Shown piece after piece: positions 1 to 12,015 of a DNA stretch of 64,000 nucleotides. Where the stretch lies: the NCBI RefSeq assembly GCF_019175285.1, contig NC_056524.1:173276271-173340270 (forward strand). The letters are read 5' to 3'. Position 1 is the first letter of the stretch. Each line of letters begins with the position of its first letter. Origin of the DNA: Sceloporus undulatus (lineage: Eukaryota; Chordata; Lepidosauria; Squamata; Phrynosomatidae). The notes beneath the pieces were generated by a model, which saw only the letters and a list, made by a program, of their open reading frames with translations, ran no database searches and was not told where the DNA came from. The position numbers were made by a program, and so were the translations under genes.

Positions 1-47
<47 letters not shown>

Positions 48-130
48 TGTACCCCACTCTTCAGCCAAAAGGCTATCAGAGTGGCTTACAAATTGTTAAA
101 GAGACATTTCCTTGCCCTCAGGCTTACAAT
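1..130 (-). repeat. (TTA)n tail with LINE/SINE 3' end remnant
   Basis: Positions 1-47 are (TTA)n. The following bases, read on the minus strand, resemble the 3' end shared by lizard L2-like LINEs and SINEs (a GTAAGCC-type word and CTTTTGGCTGAAGAGTGGGG ahead of an AAT-rich tail). The rest of the element lies outside or is lost. Confidence 0.55.
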
Positions 131-1150
131 ATTATGAATTGTATAGAGAAAGTGGTGAGGGAGAGAAGTGACCAGTGGGGTCCCACAAGGCTCTGTCCTG
201 GGCCCAGTGCTATTCAACATCTTTATCAATGACTTGGAGGACAACATTGGGTGCATACTTATCAAATTTGCAGATGACACCAAATTAGGGGGAGTAGCTA
301 ATACCCCAGAGGGCAGGATCAAGATTCAAAATGACCTGAACAGACTAGAAAACTGGGCCATAGCTAACAAAATGAAATTCAGCACGGAGAAATGTAAGGT
401 ACTGCACTTAGGGTGGAAAAACGAAAAGCACAGATATAGTATGGAGGACACCTGGCTGAATGAAACTACATGTGAAAGGGATCTAAGAGTCCAAGTAGAC
501 CACAAGTTGAACATGAGTCAACAATGCGATGCAGCAGCTAACAGGGCCAATGCGATTTTAGGCTGCATCAATAGAAGTATAGTGTCTAGATCAAGGGAAG
601 TCATAGTGCCACTATATTCTGCTCTGGTCAGGCCCCACCTGGAATATTGTGTCCAGTTCTGGGCACCACAATTCAAAAAGGACATTGAGAAACTGGAGCG
701 TGTCCAAAGGAGAGTAACTAAAATGGTGAAAGGTCTGGAAACCATGCCCTACGAGGAACAATTCAGGGAGCTGGGGATGTTTAGCCTGGTGAAGAGAAGG
801 TTAAGAGGTGATATGATAGCCCTGTTTAAATATTTGAAAGGATGTCATATTGAGGGGGGAGCAAGCTTGTTTTCTGCTGCTCCAGAGACTAGGACCCAGA
901 GCAATGGATGCAAACTGCAGGAAAAGAGATTCCACCTCAACATTAGGAGGAACTTCCTGACAGTGAGGGCTGTTCGACAGTGGAACAAACTCCCTCAGAG
1001 TGCAGTAGAGTGTCCTTCCTTAGAGGTCTTCAAGCAGAGGCTGGATGGCCACCTGTCAGGGATGCTTTGATTGTGATTTCCTGCATGGCAGAATGGGGTT
1101 GGACTGGATGGCTCGTGCGGTCTCTTCCAACTCTATGATTCTATGATTCT
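131..1150 (+). mobile_element. CR1 LINE, 5'-truncated, reverse-transcriptase C-terminal part open
   Basis: An uninterrupted 300-residue frame (168-1070) encodes the later part of a CR1 reverse transcriptase. It opens with TSGVPQGSVLGPVLFNIFIN, has the FADDTKL catalytic box at about residues 34-40, and continues through HLEYCVQFWAP to the LPQSAVECPSLEVFKQRLDG tail typical of CR1. It ends at the CR1 signature ATTCTATGATTCT (to 1150). The endonuclease and the first part of the RT are missing, so it cannot move. The clean frame suggests a fairly young copy. Confidence 0.93.
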
Positions 1151-2959
1151 CACGTTTAATGTTGGAACCTTTGGTTATCCACTGAAGATGAATGGAGGGA
1201 GATTCAGGACAGATAAAAGGAATATTTGAAGACATAGCTATGTTAATCTATAGCAGTATACAATGGGACCTTGTATACCCTTTGGGGTTTTCCACGTGGG
1301 CCAAAAGGCCTGGCTTCCCCCAGTTAAACATTGCCCAGATTAGACAACGCAGCCCAAATTGCCCAAAGCAGGATTGGACTCCAAAAGGTAGGTGGACTGG
1401 GGGTACCCACCAACTGTGTCAATGTCTCCTTTAAATGTTGGAGAATTCCTTAGCTCAAGGAGGCTTGCGAGAGGATAGGTAACTTAAGGACCATTTCCAC
1501 CTATTTATACGAGTACTAACTGCTGGAGGACTTCAAGCCTGGTGAATAAAGAAGATTTTTATTGGAAATATTGTATGTAAAAGTACAACCAAACACACAA
1601 TAGTAATTCAAACAGCAACACCATATACAGAGCTAACCGAAACAGAGGTATGGAAATTGGATAGTGGAGGCTTAGCTTGGGACTGATATTTATATCTGAG
1701 ATCCCAGCCTTGAAGGGTGCTAGGTGCTGTCTTACACTGTAACAAAGACCTGATGGTCTTCCCAGGGAATTGACAATGGGATTCTAGAATTAAGGCTTTA
1801 ACCTCAGAGTAACAAAAACACCGACTGGATTTAGGACAACCCCAAAATAGATGGATAGGGTAGTTGGCTGGGAAAATGGTAGAGGCTAAGTAGGAAGTGT
1901 TGGCTTACTTGTCTTTGCCATTGTTTTATTTGTGCGAGAGCATAGGCAGAGGATCTGTGGGGAGGATGGGGAGATCAGCAAACCCATTTAGCTTTTATCT
2001 TGGTATGACCTGGGTCCTTCACATGTCTTTGGAACTATGTGCCCTCCTATGGGAAAATTTCTTGGTGTTAAATGTCACTGTGACCTTTTCTATAAGATCA
2101 AAATCGGATCGAATCCGGTTTCAAGTGGGAACGACAAATATATAACCTGGTTTGTAATTCGATTTAAATCATAGTGGGAATGACCCCTAAATAAGCTTAC
2201 CCTGCTGCTACACAGAAAGAAAGATATGGAAAGAACTTCACCTGATTAATTTCTGCCTGACATATGCTTGTTAGAGGCACAGAGACCCTTCCGGGGAGAA
2301 AGTGCCAACTGAGTCAGCTTGCAAACATGCTTTCCCATCAGCATAACTGGCCTAATTTTTTTAAAGGGTCATCTCAACCATGTTTCTTAAGTGGAGGGAG
2401 AAGGAGCAGCCACCGTCAAACAACTGTAGGTAGAATTGGTGTTTTCAATTCTAATTTTCCACCTCTAGTTGAATGGCAGGCAGCCAAGAACACCCACTTT
2501 GTTTACATTCCATCTGCTCCTCCTGTTTTTCAGTAACAGCTTGGTGTAACAGTCTGTAGTTTCAGCTCCAGGCAGCCAGAAAATACATGCTCTCCCAGCA
2601 TCACATTCCTTGTATTTAAACATCTTTATTAATGGTTTGAAGGAGGTAAGTAAACACCACATGATGTTCTCAGGGCCAAGTAGAGCCAACATACTTTACT
2701 TCTGGCTATCAGCTGCATATCGCAGTTGGAAGTGGAAGGCACAGGGAAACTGCAAATCATTCAAGAGAACCCTTTTTTTCCTCACACTTCGGATGGAGCA
2801 AATACTTGCAAATCCATTTGTGCAGGAATCATGGGCTCACCGTATGACAACAGGCAACTTGAAGGTGTGTGCATGCACAAATGCACAAACACACTATAGA
2901 AAATATGAAAGATAAAATAAACAAAATAATAATATACAATAAAATAAAATGAATTATTT
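1151..2959. other. Intergenic stretch, no gene seen
   Basis: Only short frames without family resemblance. About 2040-2190 contains words repeated in inverted form (GTGGGAACGAC and GTGGGAATGACC) that suggest an old DNA-transposon remnant. Confidence 0.5.
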
Positions 2960-3735
2960 TTCATGAATTCAAAAATTTTAGTACTTTTTATTTAATGTAT
3001 ATTTTATATTTTATTTGTTTCATGTTTTACTTTAATATTTCATTTCATTTCATATTTTATTTATTTTATATTTTATATTTTAATATATTTGTTCAATTAT
3101 ATATTGATTTAATTTTATTTTATATTGCATTATTTGTTATTTTCATTTTTATTTTGGTATTTCATTGTATTTATTCCATTATTTTATTTTTTATTTTTAT
3201 TATTTCAATATTTAATTTTATACTTCATTTTATTTCATGCTTTATTTTGTATTATTGTATTTATTCATTATTTCATTCTATTTTGACTTTGATTATATTG
3301 ATATTATTTATTTTTTATTTTACCTTATTATTTTTATTTTACAGTATTCAAATTTTTATTTTGCTTATTTTATATTTTATAAATTTATGTTTATTTTATA
3401 TTTCATTTTTATTTCATTTTATTATATATTTAATGTCATTATAATTTAAAATGGCAATAATTATGAAATAAATTAACATCATAAAAATAAAATAAAAATA
3501 AGGTAAGATAAATAAAATGAAAATAATATGAAAGTATATATAAAAATATATAATAAAAATAAATTACAAATAAAATAAAGTAAAAATACAAAATAAGATT
3601 AATATACAAAATAAAAATTAAATGAAATAAAATTTAAACAAAACTAAATAAATAATGAATAAATAAAATGAATAAATAGAATAATATTAAATTAAATAGG
3701 ATAAAAAGTAAAAAAGGTAAAAATAAATAAATGCC
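2960..3735. repeat. AT-rich low-complexity tract with strand switch
   Basis: About 480 bases of TTTTA/TATTT-like sequence on the plus strand, then about 270 bases of AAATA/TAAAA-like sequence. The switch is at about 3450. The long frame through the first half is only low-complexity Phe/Ile/Tyr and is not a gene. Confidence 0.9.
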
Positions 3736-4085
3736 CGTATATACTCAACTATAAGTCCACCTCATATACTGTATAAGTCGAGGGCAGGTTTTGGGGCCAA
3801 AATTATGGATTTTGATATGAGCCATGGATAAGTCAAGGGTAAAATTTAGGTGCATGTAATGAAGGATGTAAAGGACGAAGCAAAGGAAAAAATGCCAAAG
3901 AACTTACAAAACTCCCGCAGGGATAACTATTTGTGCTCATACTAAAGGCTGAATGAATGAGAAAGTAGAAGGGGGTCAGTGCTTCCAGGGCAGATTAAAC
4001 TCTTGCCTTTCACTGCAGATAGATTGATAGATGAGTTAAAATACAGTACTTACATTGATCCATGGATAAGTAGACTCAGTTTTTT
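3734..4085. mobile_element. Small DNA transposon remnant (CCGTATATACTC type)
   Basis: Starts with CCGTATATACTCAACTATAA and includes TATAAGTCGAGGGCAGG and the repeated word CCATGGATAAGT. This pattern of 'TATA(A)GTCGAG' words at both ends is a recurring lizard DNA-transposon type. It is degraded. Confidence 0.55.
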
Positions 4086-4281
4086 TGGGTGTGTGTGTGT
4101 GTCAATTTTTCAACATAAATTTCTAGATTTATACATCAGTATACACAGTAAATAAAATATTAAATAACATAAAATACAAACTAATCCAAGTGGCCAGGTG
4201 CCCAATTTCTGCATCTGACACTGCGATGGGGATCTACTCACTAGCAGCATAGATGGATGGACTTGCTGTGGAGTTTTGTGG

Positions 4282-5425
4282 AAATTCAATTTGACCTGCA
4301 TTAAGCCCTTTACTCCAAGATCGGGCCAGATCCACTGGATTCATGTCCGGTCTGCCAGGATCTGTCCCATTCCTGGCCCTAGGGTTTTGGCTTGTGTCAT
4401 CCAAAGAGGACAGTGTGAGGAGTAGACATTTTGGCCCATATGGACAGCTCCTTAGGCATACCTTCCGTACACTAGCATCCAGGGATGCTTTGGGTGATCA
4501 AAGGCTTTGGGACTCCCCTGGGTCAGTGCAGGGATGGGTGGGTGTTTACACGCCTGTCCCTATGCTGATCCGGGGGACACTACTGGCACATACTCCTTCC
4601 CCTGCTGCACTGTCAACTGTAGTTAGAAGCCCCTCTGAGCTCTTTACCCTGGGATCAGAATGGATCCTCCAGCTCCGTGTCTGTACTGGCTGTCCTGGCT
4701 CCGGTGCTGAACTGGGTTAATCTCTGGGTTGGTGACAGTGCTGGTGGCACACTGGTTAAGTGCCAGTACTGCAGCCACTCACAGCCACAAGGTTGTGAGT
4801 TCGATCCTGCAGGGCTCCAGGGTCCATTCAGCCTTCCATCCTTTGCTAGGCCAGTAAAATGAGTACCCAGCTTGTTGGGGGCAACTGGCTTACACATTGT
4901 AAACCACTTAGGGAGTGCTAGTTCACTGATAAGCGGTATAGAAATGTACTTGCTATTGCTATTGGTGTGAGGATGGGCAGGTATTCAAACATCCATCTCC
5001 CATATCGGCCCAAAATCCGGGGCCACTCCTTACCTTGCCGGCATGTGAACAATCTGAGATACCCCCTCCCCCCGTTACCCCATTTGATGTGGAAACAGGG
5101 TGCCTGGCTACACCCATGTGATCAGATGGAGCGACTGGAGGGCTTCTCACATGGTTTGGTAAGGTAAAGAACACTGGGGATAGGGTGGGGTGTCATAAGA
5201 GCCCAGTTTCTTAGAACCTCCATGCAAAACCAGGGTTATTTTACCCTGGGATAAAGGCTCTTTACCTTGGGGTCAGACTGGATCCTCCAGATCTGTGCCT
5301 GAACTGGTGGGATTAGACTTGATCCCGCCATGGGGGTTTCGGCCTGCATCATCTAGACAATGCAAGGCTGGTGGAGATCCAGGCCATTTAGCCCATGTGG
5401 ACAACCCTTTACTTTCTGGTTAAGT
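4282..5425. mobile_element. Non-autonomous DNA transposon cluster interrupted by a SINE
   Basis: Segments at about 4384-4456 and 5330-5412 are related, as are 4640-4690 and 5258-5307 (shared word TGGATCCTCCAG). So two similar units lie in the same orientation. The first unit resembles the reverse complement of 28131-28260 (GGGCCAGATCCA, GGTCTGCC, GGCTTGTGTCA). A tRNA-derived SINE sits between them. Confidence 0.5.
4730..4965 (+). mobile_element. tRNA-derived SINE (Sauria-like)
   Basis: The head contains a B-box-like word GGTTGTGAGTTCGATCCTGC. The body includes CAGCCTTCCATCC, TAAAATGAGTACCCAGCTTG and AAGCGGTATAGAAATGTAC. It ends in a short (TTGCTA)n tail at 4950-4965. This arrangement matches SINEs widespread in lizards; the family name is tentative. 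Confidence 0.75.
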
Positions 5426-5646
5426 AATAGGATTTCATGTTCACATATAAAGAAGCAAAGCCCTGTCTAATTTAATGGTCTTATACACACCATCAGCTGC
5501 CATGGGAAGCCTATAATATTCTGGATTTCAATGTATGGATGCCATTATTTGACTATACTCTTTGCCAGGCATTCCCACAACTCTCACACCTCTTTTTTGG
5601 AGCATGCAAGACCTTGTTATAGTACTTACTTTTGTATTTTACTAGC

Positions 5647-5870
5647 TGTTGTGTGCATTTATGTTGTTTTCAATTTATGGTGGCCCTAAGGCAACTCTAT
5701 CATGGTGTTTTCTTGGCAAGAGTTGTTCAGAGGTTTGGCACTGCCTTCCCCTGAGGCTGAGAGAATGTGACCTGCCCAAGGACACCCAGTGGGTCTCCAT
5801 GGCCAAGCTGGGAATTGAACCTTGGTCTCTGTTACTTCAGGCTTTTGTTTCCATCCTCCGCAGCATTCAC
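5647..5870 (-). mobile_element. tRNA-derived SINE, antisense copy
   Basis: On the plus strand it reads tail first (TTGTGTGCATTTATGTTG) and then GGTTTGGCACTGCCTTCCCC, AAGGACACCCAGTGGGTCTC and GGGAATTGAACCTTGGTCTC. The last part is the reversed B-box of the tRNA-like head. It is the same family as 22112-22338 and 42473-42710. Confidence 0.75.
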
Positions 5871-5871
5871 T

Positions 5872-8800
5872 TTGAAGCTCCCTTGCTCAGTGTTGCATCC
5901 TTCTGCCAAATGCATTTGCTTCAATTCTTTTAAGGTGCAGTCCACCTTCTGCTAGTACTTCTTTCTTATGGAAGCTTAGCTGTGGTCCCAGAAACCAAAT
6001 TGTTCTCATCAGTACTGTTCACAGAGCAAGTAATTCCTCTAAAGTATTCCTGTGTTTGTGGTCTCTTATCTCTTACAGGAAGAAGTGAATGGTGTAAAAG
6101 GATAATGATCAGTGGATGTGACAACTCTCAGTAACATGTCCATATCCTGGTTCCATGCACCATTGAGAATGGATAGGTTGAGAGCTCCAGTCAGCACTAA
6201 GGAGTCCTTTATCCTTCACTTGGAGGAGGTGGTTGAATCAGCTCTGCCACTGAAGGGTTGAAAGACTTCATTCCTAGGTATTGCCTGGCATGCAGTTAGT
6301 GATATATCCAACTGTAAGCAATACACATCTGCATATGTCTTTGGTTGTTGTGGAGGTTGATGTTGTCTTCCTCTCTCTGCAACAAGGTCCACCCCACGCA
6401 TCTGCTGCAACTTCTGTATGGGCATTCAGTGACTGGTGGAGAATGGGTGGGACTGGAAATGCATCTGGTTATGTCCCTGTAGGCAGGCGTAAAATTATTA
6501 CATCAGTCAGTGAGATCTCTGGAGGACCTCGGGAGATCTCATCAGTTAGTGTCTGGCTACGGGGGCACAGCCAGGAGATTCTCTGATCACCCACTGCCCT
6601 GTGCTCCACTGTGGCTAAACAGTAGTAAAGGGGGGGGGGGGGAGCTGAGAAGAGATAAGTAGTTCTGCCTTTGAAATCTTTATGCTGCACTTTTATCTGT
6701 TGGATTTTGGCCACAGCAGTACATTGCACTGTCTATACATGAGACATACATTGCTCCAACATGATGATAGGATCCTGTTTGGTACAAGCCAAATCACTCA
6801 GCTCCATAGGAAATGGGCAGGTCCCAGTCTTCAGGGCTAGTTTGGTCTTCCCCCCACCTCTGTCCAAAATGATAACCAGCCATAAGGTATATATAAGCCA
6901 TAACAGAATGTGAGGAGACAGCACCAGCTGATATTTGTTGGGGCAGAAAATACATTCTTCATCAGCTACTCTGACAAGGATTTTCATCATACAGTACAGC
7001 AGCTTTTCACACACAGGACTAGAAAAGTCCATGGCTTATGTTGCTTGTACCAGCAGAACACTTAATCCCTACCGTTGCTAACAACTGGGTTTTGCCAGTC
7101 TTGGAGGTCGGCAATATGTTCAGTAATAAAAACAAGCAACAGTTCAGCACAGTTCATGGTAAGGGCAATTGTTTCAACCCCACGAGTGTAGATGGCACCA
7201 CTGCACCCACTTTTGTGGACTCTAATTTGCTTGTACAATCTGAGCTTCATGAAAGAAATGCCGGCAGAAAGCTTTCATGTTATAAACCTTTATTTATAGA
7301 TGTACAATTGTATAATTGATTCTAAATTAAAAAATACAGCCTTTGAAGATTATCTTTCAGGATCTATGCTTCTTTATTGCACATTGTTCATTCCATCCAT
7401 GGCTATCTACGTAAGAAATCAAAAGGGTTGGACAGGTAGGCACTGAGACTTGCCAATGCCATTTTTCAAGACGTGGGCAACTTCATGCTGAACCGTTGAA
7501 TGGGTGACCCTCTGGAGATAAGAGCCGGGATGACTGCAAGTCAGATGATAGGGCTGAGACTTCAGACAATATCATAGTCCAATTACCTGCCATCACAGGA
7601 CAATGCAAAGCAGGAAGGCCTTCTTATAGTATACACTGAGTGAATTTTCCCCTTCAAATGTGGGTAACCTGGTAACAGGTAGTGATTAAATGCAGGATGC
7701 ATACTTTACATTAAATTAGGATCTAGTATGTCAATTCTAGAGGAAGCGCAGGACTAAAAGAATGTCCCTTGTACACCTAGTAAGTATTTGGGAAAGTTTC
7801 TTGTTTGGAGTAAAATCCCCAGAAACCCTGGGGGATTCTAAGAGCTCTAATCCAAAAAGTAACATTCTCAAGCTTTACTCCTAAACTGTCTTTTGATACC
7901 TTCTGTTATTCTGTAAGTTTCCAAAAATGAAGTCTGAAATCTCTTACTGATAATGTCTCTGGATGAAATTTAACACAGAAATATGGAGAAGACTCCCGTC
8001 TCCACGGTCAAGGGCAATTTGGTGCACTTGGCAGAACTCAATCTTTTATTAACCGGACACATTTGCCCATTCAAAGCCCCTATTTCATTCCATGGTGGGC
8101 AAAGGCCCCCATGTGCCAGAGGAGTGTGTGGCATGTTTCCTCAGTTGACATGAATACAGGATCGCTTGCTAGACAAGAGCAAACCCTGTGGATTACAACT
8201 ACCTCAGGAGAGTTGGGCTTATCATAACTGGGAGCGTTAACCTGTTTACGCTCTGGCGTATGGCTCAGTTGCCTGAAATAACATAGCTTTAAGGCTGTCC
8301 TGATAGCACTGTATTAAAACAAACAAACAAACAAACAAATCAAGATGAGCATTACTGAGAAAATGGGTTGGTTATTCCCTAATGGAAAAGGGCAACCCAG
8401 TCCAGGGACATTACTATCTTCCCACTTTCAATTTGCTCAAGCCATAATGACTGTAGCAAACCCTCCTTTGACAGAAAGGCCCTGTTTTTTGGAGGATGCT
8501 GACACGAGGGTGTGTAAACATCCACTGCTGTTGTGTGTCCAGCCCCTGCAAGAGGATCAGGAGCTCCCCTTTATAGGACAACAGACACCAGGTTCCTGGA
8601 ATGAAGTCAGCAGTAGCACTATGTCAAGCAGAGGCTGCTTTTGCTGACTACAGCTTTGTAGTGCTGCGAGCTGGAAGCAATCAGCCCAGGGAAAAACAGG
8701 TGACCAAAGGGACACAGCTTGTGGAAAGCTCTGTGTACCAGAGCTAACACTGATTGCAAGGCAGAAAGGTTGGAGCCACTAAAACATAAAAAATAAATAA

Positions 8801-10254
8801 ATACGAAGCTCCACATCAACACCCAAGCAACCGCGATGAACTTCGAAAGCATTTGGGGCAATTTCGCTTCCTTCCTCTATGAGGAACAAACACTCTGTAG
8901 AGATACCAGCAATTTAGACCCCAGTCCCAAAACTGGGTTCAAATGTGTGTGTAGAAACAACATTTCACAAGATTTTACTGATCCTCTGATACAAAAGGGG
9001 AAACAATGGCAGGTCCAATTCTACAGGTTTTTTCTTTCTCCAGAAAAACCAAGCCATTAAAAAATATAAAAATGTGTGTCATCAGATAAGGTTGCCTTAA
9101 GTAGGAAAGGTTTCACAAGGCTGGTCTGCAGGGTGCTGAGGGAAGAAAAGGGTAACGTTCACACATCCTGGGTTAAGAAGTTCAGCATAAATTGAAATAA
9201 TTTAATTCTATCCCTGCATAGTTTAGAAGTACAAGATATTTACAGCTAATAAGTTAATTCTAAATATTTTCTCTTGCTTTTTAAAACTGATTTTGTTTTA
9301 GTCCTACAGATCTTCCAATTTCACCCTCTCTCTTTGAAGTGACCAGTGCAATTGCAGGAGGCTCTCTTCTTCTATTCTGATTTTCAGTAGGCCTTTAAAA
9401 AAAAACACACACAATTCCTCAACACTTGCTCTCAGGATGGCTGGATCCCAGGAAAGAGACATCTGACAGTGAAGGAAGGGGGGAGGGCATAAGTCTTTTT
9501 CCCCTGTTCTAAGAGACATTCAAGTCTAATGATGGACAGACAAGAGAGAGAGAGAGAGAGAGAGAGATAGGAGAGGGCAGTTGTGCGTTGCTAATTCTCC
9601 AATTCCATTTTAATTTAAGGTCTGATTCTTTAAATAGAAAGTCTGTCGCCTTGGCTCAGTGTACTTCCCCCAAAGTCTTCTGGCATTTGAGCAGTCTGAG
9701 AATAAAAGCAGTAATAGTATCAGTCTCTAGTGTATTAAGAGGCTAGCAGAAACAACAGAGGACATATTTCCACCACCACCCTTCCCATGAACAATACATT
9801 TGACTGGTGTAACTGGAAACACTCATTTAAACTTATCTTTTGCTCCTCTGATATATGGAGAAATTCCCAGTAACTGTTTAATGTAAACAAACAATACAGG
9901 TTTCACCACTTATAAGGAGGAAACAGAGGAGGAGGAATTGCAACAATAGTGCAGAGCACTGATGGAATGAGAAGAAGCACAGCATACCCAATGAAGGCAA
10001 ATGTCATGTAAGTTCAGAGTGCTGGCAGTGAACAAATGTTAAGTTCAGATAACCTGCAAAAATCCTACATGGGTGCCTTCAAATCTGTGTCTGTTCGCCC
10101 AATTGAATGTCTAAATGTGGGCCTCAACATTCCAGAGAGCTTTTAGCAGGAACAGAGGGGGTCTATGTCACTGAGGTTCCTTACCAGGAAACCAACAGGA
10201 CTTAATCGCAACCAACTCTAGGAGACAGTGCTCATTTCTTTTACTAAGCCAAAG
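5872..10254. other. Intergenic stretch downstream of DNAJB12
   Basis: No exon or classified transposon seen. It holds simple repeats: a poly-G run at about 6630-6641, (AAAC)n at 8318-8338 and (GA)n at 9543-9567. The longest frames here are about 100 residues with no family resemblance. Confidence 0.55.
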
Positions 10255-10505
10255 AGCCAGTATTGTCCAAACACGACTCTGGTGGTCACGTGGCCAACAT
10301 GATTGCACAGAATGCTGCTACCTTCCTACAGAGATGGTACCTATTTATCTACTTGCATTTGCATGCTTTTAAACTGTGAGGTTGGCAAAAGCTGGGACTA
10401 GTGACAGGAGCTCACCCCATCATGCAGCACTTGGGCCCCGAACTGCCAACTTTCTGATCATCAGAATTGGTTTCTTAACCACTAAGCCACCTCGTCCCTA
10501 TGCTA
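10255..10505 (-). mobile_element. tRNA-derived SINE, antisense copy
   Basis: Plus-strand words GTGGTCACGTGGCCAACATG, CTACCTTCCTACAGAGATGG and GAGCTCACCCCATC are followed by TTTCTTAACCACTAAGCCAC near the right end, the reversed A-box side of a tRNA head. It is the longer, second tRNA-SINE type common in reptiles. Confidence 0.7.
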
Positions 10506-10654
10506 AAGTAAGTCCCACATTTCTAAAAATTGATCAAGATCTTTTTCTCATCAACTTGATGAGCCTGTAGTTTAGACATGAGTTCTGGCTGAGCTCACTC
10601 CCTAACATGCTAATTCTCTACATGGAGGGAAAGGTTTTGTGTGAAGGTCGATTT

Positions 10655-10755
10655 AATCATAGAATCATAGAGTTGGAAGAAACCCTGAAGGCCATCCTGT
10701 CCAACCCCCTGCCATACAGGAATTCAAAATCAAAGCATCCCCGAAGATGGCCATC
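10655..10755 (-). mobile_element. CR1 3' end fragment
   Basis: Contains AATCATAGAGTTGGAAGAAA and CATCCTGTCCAACCCCCTGC, the reverse complement of the CR1 3' terminus seen at 1060-1150. Confidence 0.85.
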
Positions 10756-10899
10756 TAGAAGAGAGGGGGGCTCCCTCTGCCCCAGCTCCCAAAAGAGGGG
10801 CATCTCCCTCCCTCTCTCTCCCTGCAAACTTTCCAGGAGGATCCCAGGTAAAGAGACTGTGTGTGTGTGTATGTGTGTGTATATCTCCTGTATTTCTTG

Positions 10900-11010
10900 T
10901 CCAAGGGTGAGCAATTGTGAGCTTTTGCTGGACTGCAGCTCCCACAAGTCCTAGCCCTCAGTGGTGTGGGATTATGGAAGATGTGGTTCAAAAACATCTG
11001 AAGAGTCACA
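10900..11010. mobile_element. hAT-type MITE remnant
   Basis: Contains GGACTGCAGCTCCCACAAGT and, inverted, GTGGTTCAAAAACATCTGAA. These are the arms of a common small hAT-like palindromic element that recurs, degraded, at 14075-14135, 18645-18760, 41469-41585 and 42905-43005. Confidence 0.5.
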
Positions 11011-11893
11011 GGTACTCTATCCTTGTTTTAGTCAAATTTTGTCAAACTTCATTACTTACAGGGAAATGTCACCACAGAGAGACAAATCCTTTTTAATTCT
11101 CTACAAACACAAAGAGGCTATGTAATAGGTCACATTGTTTGCATGAAGCAGCTCCCACTACAGTTCTGGTGATTTCATCATGCTATTTCAAAACCCACCT
11201 TTTTCTTTTCTTTTGGCAATTTGGAATGAAAATTCTGCCAACTCCTTAAAGAAAGTATTTCTTATCTCTTAGTTATGAAGCTACCAGGTTTTCAATTTTA
11301 AAGCAGCAGGTAACACAAAGTAGCTTATCCAATGTAAGCAATGTGGGCCAGTTTTTTCAGGGTATCTTCAGATATCACAGAACTAGGGTTAAGTGAATGG
11401 CATATCTTGACTGGTTTGAAAGGGAGCCTGCAAAGGCTGCATTCCACATTTGTAGCTTCTACAAGCCCAACTGTAGAAATCCTACTGTACGAATATACTC
11501 AAGTAATCTCATATTCAGCTGTGGCACTCCACTGGTAAAAACTAATCCACTGTCATTCATGTCATTCATACAAGTTTTCACTGAGATAGTGATTGGTGAC
11601 AGCAAATAGAAAGATGCTTAACAATAAACAAGTGAGAACCCAAACACTGACTAGGCCATTTTGTTTTCCTTGTCAAGGAAGACACATCAAAAAGCTATAG
11701 AAAAGAAATTAAGCTGAATGTCCTGGCTGAGGACATGGCTTCTTGATTAAGGACTGAGTGTACCTGGAGAGAAGAGCCAAATCTTAGCTATGGAGTCTGT
11801 CAGAAAAGAAGTACTGTTGTGCTGTAGTTTGAAATCTCAAAAAAAGAAACTACCTGCACTTACTTAAATCTCTAGGAACTGTTTCAGTGGCAA
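11011..11893 (-). other. Presumed DNAJB12 3' UTR and downstream flank
   Basis: Non-coding sequence directly after the stop codon, with no recognisable repeat. The first polyadenylation-type hexamer I see on the minus strand is ATTAAA at 11092-11097; no AATAAA occurs closer. The real 3' end could lie here or further on, and cannot be fixed from sequence alone. Confidence 0.4.
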
Positions 11894-12015
11894 CTATCCA
11901 TGCATCGATGCTTGAACCTCAGAAAGTCTGCTGCAGCTTGGTGTGCCCATCTTTTGTGCTCGCTGATACAGTTCTGCATCTCCAAAGTAACGTGCTCTGT
12001 AGAGTAACCCTTCCT
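11894..12015 (-). CDS. DNAJB12: DNAJB12 coding exon 8 (C-terminus and stop)
   Basis: Encodes [20 protein letters not shown] then [20 protein letters not shown] and a TAG stop at 11894-11896. The C-terminal QAS(L/M)HG ending is diagnostic for DNAJB12. Acceptor is ttacag. The 3' UTR continues to lower coordinates. Confidence 0.97.

Noticed and set aside
2610-2690. Possible CR1 fragment (LNIFINGLKE)
   Set aside because: Only about ten residues match and the flanks do not continue, so it may be chance.
2995-3444. 149-codon frame rich in Phe, Ile and Tyr resembling a membrane protein
   Set aside because: It is a translation of AT-rich low-complexity DNA with no start context or conserved domain.
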